Positions 6,718-10,136 of a stretch of DNA of 10,136 nucleotides are shown here, one piece after another. The position numbers were made by a program, and so were the translations under genes. Source of the DNA: an uncultured Panacagrimonas sp. (GTDB lineage Bacteria; Pseudomonadota; Gammaproteobacteria; Nevskiales; Nevskiaceae). Positions within the stretch are counted from its first letter, which is position 1; each line of letters begins with the position of its first letter. Where the stretch lies: contig CAMLNE010000139.1 of assembly GCA_946481265.1 (NCBI GenBank), positions 1 to 10,136 of the forward strand, given 5' to 3'. The notes under the pieces were generated by a model. It searched no databases. It was not told the DNA's origin and was given only the letters and a program-made list of their open reading frames with translations.

Positions 6718-7650
6718 TTGAGGCTGGTCTTCGCCGGAACGCCGGCGTTTTCGGTCACGGCGCTCGACGCGCTGGTCGAGGCGGGCCACGAGATCTGTGC
6801 CGTCTACACCCAGCCCGACCGGCCGGCAGGCCGCGGCAGGAAACTGAGCGCATCGCCCGTGGCCCAGCGGGCCGCCGCCCTCGGTCTGCCGCTGATGAAG
6901 CCCGAGAAGCTGCGCGGCAATGAGACCGCCCAGGCGGGACTTCGCGCCTTTGCCCCCGACTGCATGGTCGTGGTCGCCTACGGCCTGATCCTGCCGCAGG
7001 CGGTACTCGACGTGCCGCCACGCGGCTGCCTGAACATCCACGCCTCGCTGCTGCCGCGCTGGCGAGGCGCCGCGCCGATCCAGCGCGCCGTCCTCGCCGG
7101 CGACGCCGAAACGGGCGTGACGATCATGCGCATGGATGCGGGCCTGGACACCGGCCCGATGCTCTTGCGCGAGGCGATTCCCCTCGCCCCCGCGATGACG
7201 TCCGGCGAAGTCCACGATGCCCTGGCGACGCTCGGCGCCCGCCTGATCGTGCAGGCGCTCGAAGACCTGCAGCGCGGGATCCTGACCGAGCAGGCGCAGC
7301 CCGCCGAGGGCGTGACCTATGCGGGCAAGCTGAGCAAGGAGGAAGCGCGACTCGATTGGTCGTGGCCGGCAGTGGAACTCGTGCGCCGCATCCATGGGTA
7401 CAACCCGGCCCCGGGAGCCTGGTGCGAATGGAACGGTGAACGCATCAAGATCCTGCGCGCCGAGGTCTGCGCGTCCCAGGCCGCGCACGCCGAGGCCGGC
7501 ACGGTGCTCGGCGCGGATGATCGCGGCCTTCAGGTGGCAAGTGGTGACGGCATCGTCCGGATCACCGAACTGCAGCGCCCCGGAGCGAAGCCCGCAGCTC
7601 CGATGGCCGCCTACGGGCAGCGGCCACCGCTGGAGCAGCGCCTGGGCTGA
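6718..7650 (+). CDS. fmt: Methionyl-tRNA formyltransferase (TTG start)
   Basis: Fmt transfers a formyl group from 10-formyl-tetrahydrofolate to Met-tRNAfMet for translation initiation. The 310-residue protein opens with RLVFAGTPAFSV, then TQPDRPAGRGRKL (residues 31-43), and carries the catalytic trio Asn106, His108 (in LNIHASLLPRWRGAAPIQ) and Asp144. The SLLP motif marks the folate site. The C-terminal half (about 205-305) is the tRNA-binding OB-fold domain. The start is the TTG at 6718: it gives the canonical N-terminus, and no ATG or GTG exists in frame between the def stop and this point. No good Shine-Dalgarno precedes it, so initiation may depend on coupling to def, whose stop is 10 bases upstream. 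The end is convergent with a small minus-strand gene. Confidence 0.97.
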   Translation: MRLVFAGTPAFSVTALDALVEAGHEICAVYTQPDRPAGRGRKLSASPVAQRAAALGLPLMKPEKLRGNETAQAGLRAFAPDCMVVVAYGLILPQAVLDVPPRGCLNIHASLLPRWRGAAPIQRAVLAGDAETGVTIMRMDAGLDTGPMLLREAIPLAPAMTSGEVHDALATLGARLIVQALEDLQRGILTEQAQPAEGVTYAGKLSKEEARLDWSWPAVELVRRIHGYNPAPGAWCEWNGERIKILRAEVCASQAAHAEAGTVLGADDRGLQVASGDGIVRITELQRPGAKPAAPMAAYGQRPPLEQRLG

Positions 7651-7665
7651 AGCCTCCGGCTCAGC
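7646..7665. terminator. Possible bidirectional hairpin at convergent fmt / small-gene ends
   Basis: GCTG-a-AGCC, loop TCC, GGCTCAGC forms an 8-bp stem with one bulged A. It spans both stop codons: fmt TGA at 7648-7650, and the TGA of the minus-strand gene at 7663-7661. The position between convergent genes suits a terminator working both ways, but neither side has a T-run, so it is not a canonical intrinsic terminator. Confidence 0.35.
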
Positions 7666-7876
7666 GCCGTGTTGCCGCTTCCGTCACGACCACCGGATCG
7701 CCGTGGGCGGCTGTACCCGGTGCGGTCTGCTGCGCGACAGGCGGCGTCGCCCGGGCGCCGTCGTCGCGCGAGGCGCGCACGGACACGCTGGACAGCACCA
7801 CGATCGTCAACAGCATCAGTGCCGCGAAGCGGAAGATGAAGTTCGCGATCGTGGTTACGGCGGAGCGGGCTTGCAT
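7661..7876 (-). CDS. Small single-span membrane protein, unknown function
   Basis: This 71-codon frame encodes MQARSAVTTIANFIFR and a hydrophobic segment at about residues 12-33 (FRFAALMLLTIVVLSSVSV), then a polar Arg/Asp stretch and an Ala/Pro/Thr-rich tail ending ATRR. I do not recognise a family. The ATG at 7876 is supported by TAGGA six bases upstream, the clearest Shine-Dalgarno in this part of the window. A longer frame continues upstream but turns Arg/Gly-rich without domains. The gene is convergent with fmt (10 bases between stops) and divergent from the small gene at 7997. The span could be a signal anchor or an uncleaved signal; the tail would then probably be periplasmic. The clean hydrophobic block plus ribosome site argue that it is real. 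Confidence 0.6.
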   Translation of the reverse strand: MQARSAVTTIANFIFRFAALMLLTIVVLSSVSVRASRDDGARATPPVAQQTAPGTAAHGDPVVVTEAATRR

Positions 7877-7928
7877 ACGCAATCCTAGGGTTTGGCCGCT
7901 TGGCGCCATTGATCCAGCGTGCCGAGCG

Positions 7929-8012
7929 CTCGTCGTTGCCCGACGAGAGGCGCTGGCTCGACCTTTCCCAGGCATCGGCACTACGCTCGTCGGCCGATGA
8001 ACGCCTCTCGTC
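7929..8012 (+). repeat. Cluster of competing inverted repeats around the small-gene start
   Basis: CGACGAGAGGCG at 7941-7952 can pair in three ways: with CTCGTCG at 7929-7935 (7 bp, 5-base loop), with a second CTCGTCG at 7986-7992, or with CGCCTCTCGTC at 8002-8012 (11 bp perfect against 7942-7952). The last pairing would put the ATG at 7997 in the loop beside the stem and bury codons 3-6. CGCTCGTCG is also a direct repeat (7927-7935 and 7984-7992). A regulatory role is inference. Confidence 0.5.
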
Positions 8013-8194
8013 CCCTGGAAGCCGAGCCGGACCTGCCGCCCCCTCCGGAGCGACCGGATTGCTGCGGCGGCGGCTGCGCCATCTGCGTGCTCGATGGGTA
8101 CTTCGACGAGGTCCAGCGCTGGCAGAAGACCGTCGAGGAGATCCACACCCGCCACCTCGCCGCGCAGGAAGCTGCACGCAAATCCACGCCCTGA
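7997..8194 (+). CDS. Small oxidoreductase-like domain protein (CC-GC-C motif)
   Basis: This 65-residue protein has a proline-rich start (PDLPPPPERP), then DCCGGGCAICVLDGYFDEVQRW, and an amphipathic helix to the end (about 33-62). The pattern Pro-rich, CCxxxCxxCV, D-x-Y, W matches the oxidoreductase-like N-terminal domain family (Pfam PF09791 as I recall), usually CCGSGCxxCV. The four cysteines (22, 23, 27, 30) could bind a metal or cluster; the reaction is unknown and the family name is not evidence of enzyme activity. The ATG at 7997 starts the family-like part; an in-frame ATG at 7919 would add an Arg-rich leader that looks non-coding. No strong Shine-Dalgarno precedes 7997. It is divergent from the small membrane gene, with 120 bases between. 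Confidence 0.8.
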   Translation: MNASRPLEAEPDLPPPPERPDCCGGGCAICVLDGYFDEVQRWQKTVEEIHTRHLAAQEAARKSTP

Positions 8195-8524
8195 GCGCCG
8201 ATCGCCGATCCGTTCCCGCGCCGCGTCGGACGTTCCGGTCCACCCCACCACCCCATCCCGCGGAAACCGTGCAGGGTCCGACCCTTCGGTGCGACCTCAT
8301 CTTCTGCGCCTCCCCGCCGCCGGATCACCCCGACATCCGGCGCTCCGACGCAGCGCGCATCCTCCAGTCCCTTCCCACCGCCGCGTGCGACGGCAACGCC
8401 AGGTCAGGCTTTCCCAGCATGCGGTCCCTGCTGCAGGCGCGCAGAGAGCAGAGTCCGCTGGCGGCAATGGGACGCCGCGACTATTTCACCGTCCTGCCGC
8501 CCGTGGCTACGCGATAATCGCCCG
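8195..8524. other. 330-bp stretch without a recognisable gene
   Basis: No credible coding frame is visible; overlapping frames on both strands give low-complexity Arg/Pro/Ser-rich translations. It holds one perfect 8-bp hairpin, CGCCGGAT at 8318-8325 and ATCCGGCG at 8335-8342 with a 9-base loop, but no T-run on either side. The plus strand is pyrimidine-rich in places. A -10-like box for rsmB lies at its right end (8513-8518). Confidence 0.4.
8513..8518 (+). promoter_or_regulatory. Possible -10 box for a leaderless rsmB transcript
   Basis: GATAAT matches TATAAT at five of six positions and sits in GC-rich DNA. With the usual six-base gap, transcription would start at 8525, exactly the A of the rsmB ATG. 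There is no Shine-Dalgarno before rsmB, which fits a leaderless message. No good -35 lies at 16-19 bases; TTCACC at 8485-8490 is 22 bases away. Confidence 0.35.
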
Positions 8525-9835
8525 ATGAATCCCACTCCTCGCTCCGCCGCGGCGCTCGCGGTGGCAGCGGTCCTGGCCGGCCGCAGCCTCGACGACGTGC
8601 TGCCCCAGCACGACGCCACTCTCCCTCCGGGCGACCGAAGCCTGCTCCGCGCATTGGCCTACGGGGTGCTCCGGGAGCACGGCTTCCTGGCCGCCATCGT
8701 CGGCAAGATGCTCAAGAACCCACTCACCGACGAGCCCTTGATCGCCGCCCTGGTGGAGGTCGGCCTCTACCAGCTGCGTTCGATGCGGGTCTCGCCGCAT
8801 GCGGCGGTCAGCGAGACCGTGGATGCCTGCGAGGTGCTCGGCTCGCCGGGGCGCCGCGCGCTGGTGAACGCGCTGCTGCGCCGCTTCCAGCGTGAACGCC
8901 GTGCACTGGAACTGGCCGCGGCCAACGACGCCGCGCGGCGCTGGTCGCATCCCACTTGGATGATCGACAGCCTGCGCTGCGACTGGCCCGACAACTGGGA
9001 ACGCGTGCTCAACGGTGGCAATGAACAGGGCCCCTTGACCCTGCGTGTCAACCGGCGCCGCATCTCGCGCGCGGACTACGCGGCCAAGCTGCGCACGGCC
9101 GGTCTTTCCTATCGCGAGGTCGAACATGCGCCGGATGCGCTGGTGCTCGACAGCGCGGTGCAGGTGGAACGCCTGCCCGCCTTCGCCGACGGCGAGGCCT
9201 CGGTGCAGGACGCCTCTGCCCAGCTCGCCGCCGACCTGCTGCAGCTCGCCGACGGCCAGCGCGTGCTCGACGCCTGCTGCGCACCCGGCGGCAAGACGGC
9301 GCATGCGCTGGAACGTGCCGACGTGCACATGCTCGCACTGGACCGGGACGCCGAGCGGCTGGCCCGCGTGCAGGAGAACCTGAAGCGCCTGCAGCTGTCG
9401 GCCGAGCTGCTCGCCTGGGATGCGGGCCTGCTGCGCGATCGCTGGAACGGCGCGCTGTTCGACCGGATTCTCCTTGATGCGCCCTGCTCCGGCACCGGGG
9501 TGATCCGCCGTCACCCGGACATCAAGTGGTTGCGCCGGCACGACGACATCCCCCGCATGGCCGCCGAGCAACTGCGCCTGCTCAATGGCTTGTGGCCGCT
9601 GCTCGCCCCAGGCGGCCGGCTGGTCTACGCCACCTGCTCGATCCTGGCCGCCGAGGGCGAAGACGTGGTCCGCCGGTTCTTCACCCAGCAGGCCGATGCC
9701 AAGCACGAGCCGATCGAGGCGTCCTGGGGCGAGGCGCGCAAGTTCGGTCGACGCATTGCGCCCGGAGGCGACTTCGACGGGTTCTACTACGCCTGCCTGC
9801 GCAAGACCGGTCGCCCCGCCGCAACGGCGGTGTAA
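8525..9835 (+). CDS. rsmB: 16S rRNA (cytosine-967-C5)-methyltransferase RsmB
   Basis: RsmB (Fmu/Sun) uses S-adenosylmethionine to methylate C967 of 16S rRNA. The 436-residue protein (E. coli 429) has an N-terminal NusB-like helical RNA-binding domain (about 1-140, with GLYQLRSMRVSPHAAVSETV), then the methyltransferase domain. SAM motif I is DACCAPGGKTAH (249-260). Motif IV is LDAPCSGTGVIRRHPDIKWL with Cys321, and motif VI is YATCS with Cys371, the expected nucleophile by comparison with the family; Cys321 would then help release the product. The C-terminus ends with DGFYYACLRK as in the family. ATG 8525 gives the expected N-terminus; no ribosome site precedes it. The gene is separated from def-fmt by two small genes and a gap, so it probably has its own promoter. 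Confidence 0.97.
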   Translation: MNPTPRSAAALAVAAVLAGRSLDDVLPQHDATLPPGDRSLLRALAYGVLREHGFLAAIVGKMLKNPLTDEPLIAALVEVGLYQLRSMRVSPHAAVSETVDACEVLGSPGRRALVNALLRRFQRERRALELAAANDAARRWSHPTWMIDSLRCDWPDNWERVLNGGNEQGPLTLRVNRRRISRADYAAKLRTAGLSYREVEHAPDALVLDSAVQVERLPAFADGEASVQDASAQLAADLLQLADGQRVLDACCAPGGKTAHALERADVHMLALDRDAERLARVQENLKRLQLSAELLAWDAGLLRDRWNGALFDRILLDAPCSGTGVIRRHPDIKWLRRHDDIPRMAAEQLRLLNGLWPLLAPGGRLVYATCSILAAEGEDVVRRFFTQQADAKHEPIEASWGEARKFGRRIAPGGDFDGFYYACLRKTGRPAATAV

Positions 9836-9837
9836 CG

Positions 9838-9858
9838 TCCGCATCTCGCTGGTGCGGA
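9838..9858 (+). promoter_or_regulatory. Hairpin partly covering the ribosome site of the last gene
   Basis: TCCGCA (9838-9843), a nine-base loop and TGCGGA (9853-9858) form a perfect 6-bp stem. Its 3' arm includes the GGA of the GGAGG ribosome site (9856-9860) of the gene at 9869. The stem starts three bases after the rsmB stop, so a ribosome finishing rsmB would melt it; coupling of the two genes is inferred. Confidence 0.35.
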
Positions 9859-9868
9859 GGCTGCCGTC

Positions 9869-10136
9869 ATGAGCATGATCGAGTGGATGGAGTTCCTCAG
9901 CTACGTGGTGACCGTGATCGGCCTGCCGCTGGCGATCGGCGTGTTCATGTTCGAGCAGCGCAAGGAACGTGCGAACGACGAGGAGGAGCTCTACCAGCGC
10001 CTGTCCGACGAGTACGCAAGCTTCCTGCGCCTGGTGCTGGAAAATCCCGACCTGCGGCTGATGAGTCCCAGCACCGCGCAGGCACCGCTCACGCCCGAGC
10101 AGCAGGAGCGCAAGACGGTGCTGTTCGGCATCCTGA
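9869..10136 (+). CDS. Uncharacterised single-span membrane protein (partial, 5' end)
   Basis: The first 89 codons are visible and the frame is open at the window edge. The start MSMIEWMEF leads into a hydrophobic span, about residues 9-29 (FLSYVVTVIGLPLAIGVFMFE). A charged helix follows with QRKERANDEEELYQRLSDEY and a segment FLRLVLENPDLRLM, then a Pro/Gln stretch. I recall similar unnamed proteobacterial proteins with this E-Q-R-K-E-R pattern after the span, but I know no function. The ATG at 9869 has GGAGG eight bases upstream; a second in-frame ATG lies at 9875. The gene starts 33 bases after rsmB and is probably co-transcribed with it. Topology would place the charged part in the cytoplasm. 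Confidence 0.85.
   Translation, partial: MSMIEWMEFLSYVVTVIGLPLAIGVFMFEQRKERANDEEELYQRLSDEYASFLRLVLENPDLRLMSPSTAQAPLTPEQQERKTVLFGIL

Noticed and set aside
7877..8251. Upstream extension of the 71-codon membrane gene
   Set aside because: The extra residues are Arg/Gly-rich, run antisense to the cysteine-motif gene, and a good ribosome site sits before the ATG at 7876.
9816..9830. CCGCCG-CAA-CGGCGG hairpin as rsmB terminator
   Set aside because: It lies inside the coding end before the stop and has no T-run; it fits GC-rich codons.
8507..9844. Minus-strand open frame (445 codons) across rsmB
   Set aside because: It mirrors rsmB, whose motifs and length are canonical on the plus strand.

Overview
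The window is GC-rich (roughly two thirds by eye) and carries a chromosomal housekeeping block of a gammaproteobacterium. The tRNA-Tyr/Gly/Thr-tuf arrangement, a topA-smg-dprA-LysM gene series and a divergent def-fmt...rsmB series together suggest Xanthomonadales (Lysobacterales) or a close relative. The order-level call is inference. No mobile element, CRISPR array, prophage gene or rRNA gene is visible.

Left part, minus strand. The series runs lysM/TsaP-like gene (start 6060), dprA (4899), smg (3693), topA (2898), then tRNA-Tyr(GTA), tRNA-Gly(TCC), tRNA-Thr(GGT) and the first codons of tuf at the window edge. The LysM gene, dprA and smg are closely spaced and probably form one transcript. 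topA follows a 327-bp non-coding gap and has its own good sigma70-type promoter. The tRNA-tuf unit has a promoter whose -35 box contains the topA stop codon.

Right part, plus strand. def (6201) is divergent from the LysM gene. fmt follows after 10 bp with a TTG start. Between fmt and rsmB, which are often adjacent, lie about 870 bp holding two small genes: a 71-codon membrane peptide on the minus strand (convergent with fmt) and a 65-codon cysteine-motif protein of the oxidoreductase-like family on the plus strand. A 330-bp stretch with no gene follows, then rsmB, then the first 89 codons of an uncharacterised single-span membrane protein that runs off the end.

How they fit together: def and fmt handle N-terminal formyl-methionine; RsmB, the tRNAs and EF-Tu serve translation; TopA controls supercoiling. 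The LysM protein resembles TsaP, which anchors the type IV pilus secretin to peptidoglycan, and DprA protects incoming single-stranded DNA and loads RecA. That pair suggests capacity for natural transformation. I found no clearly new multi-gene system. The most interesting signals are small: promoter overlaps, a possible leaderless rsmB transcript, competing inverted repeats around a small-gene start, and the two small proteins inserted between fmt and rsmB.
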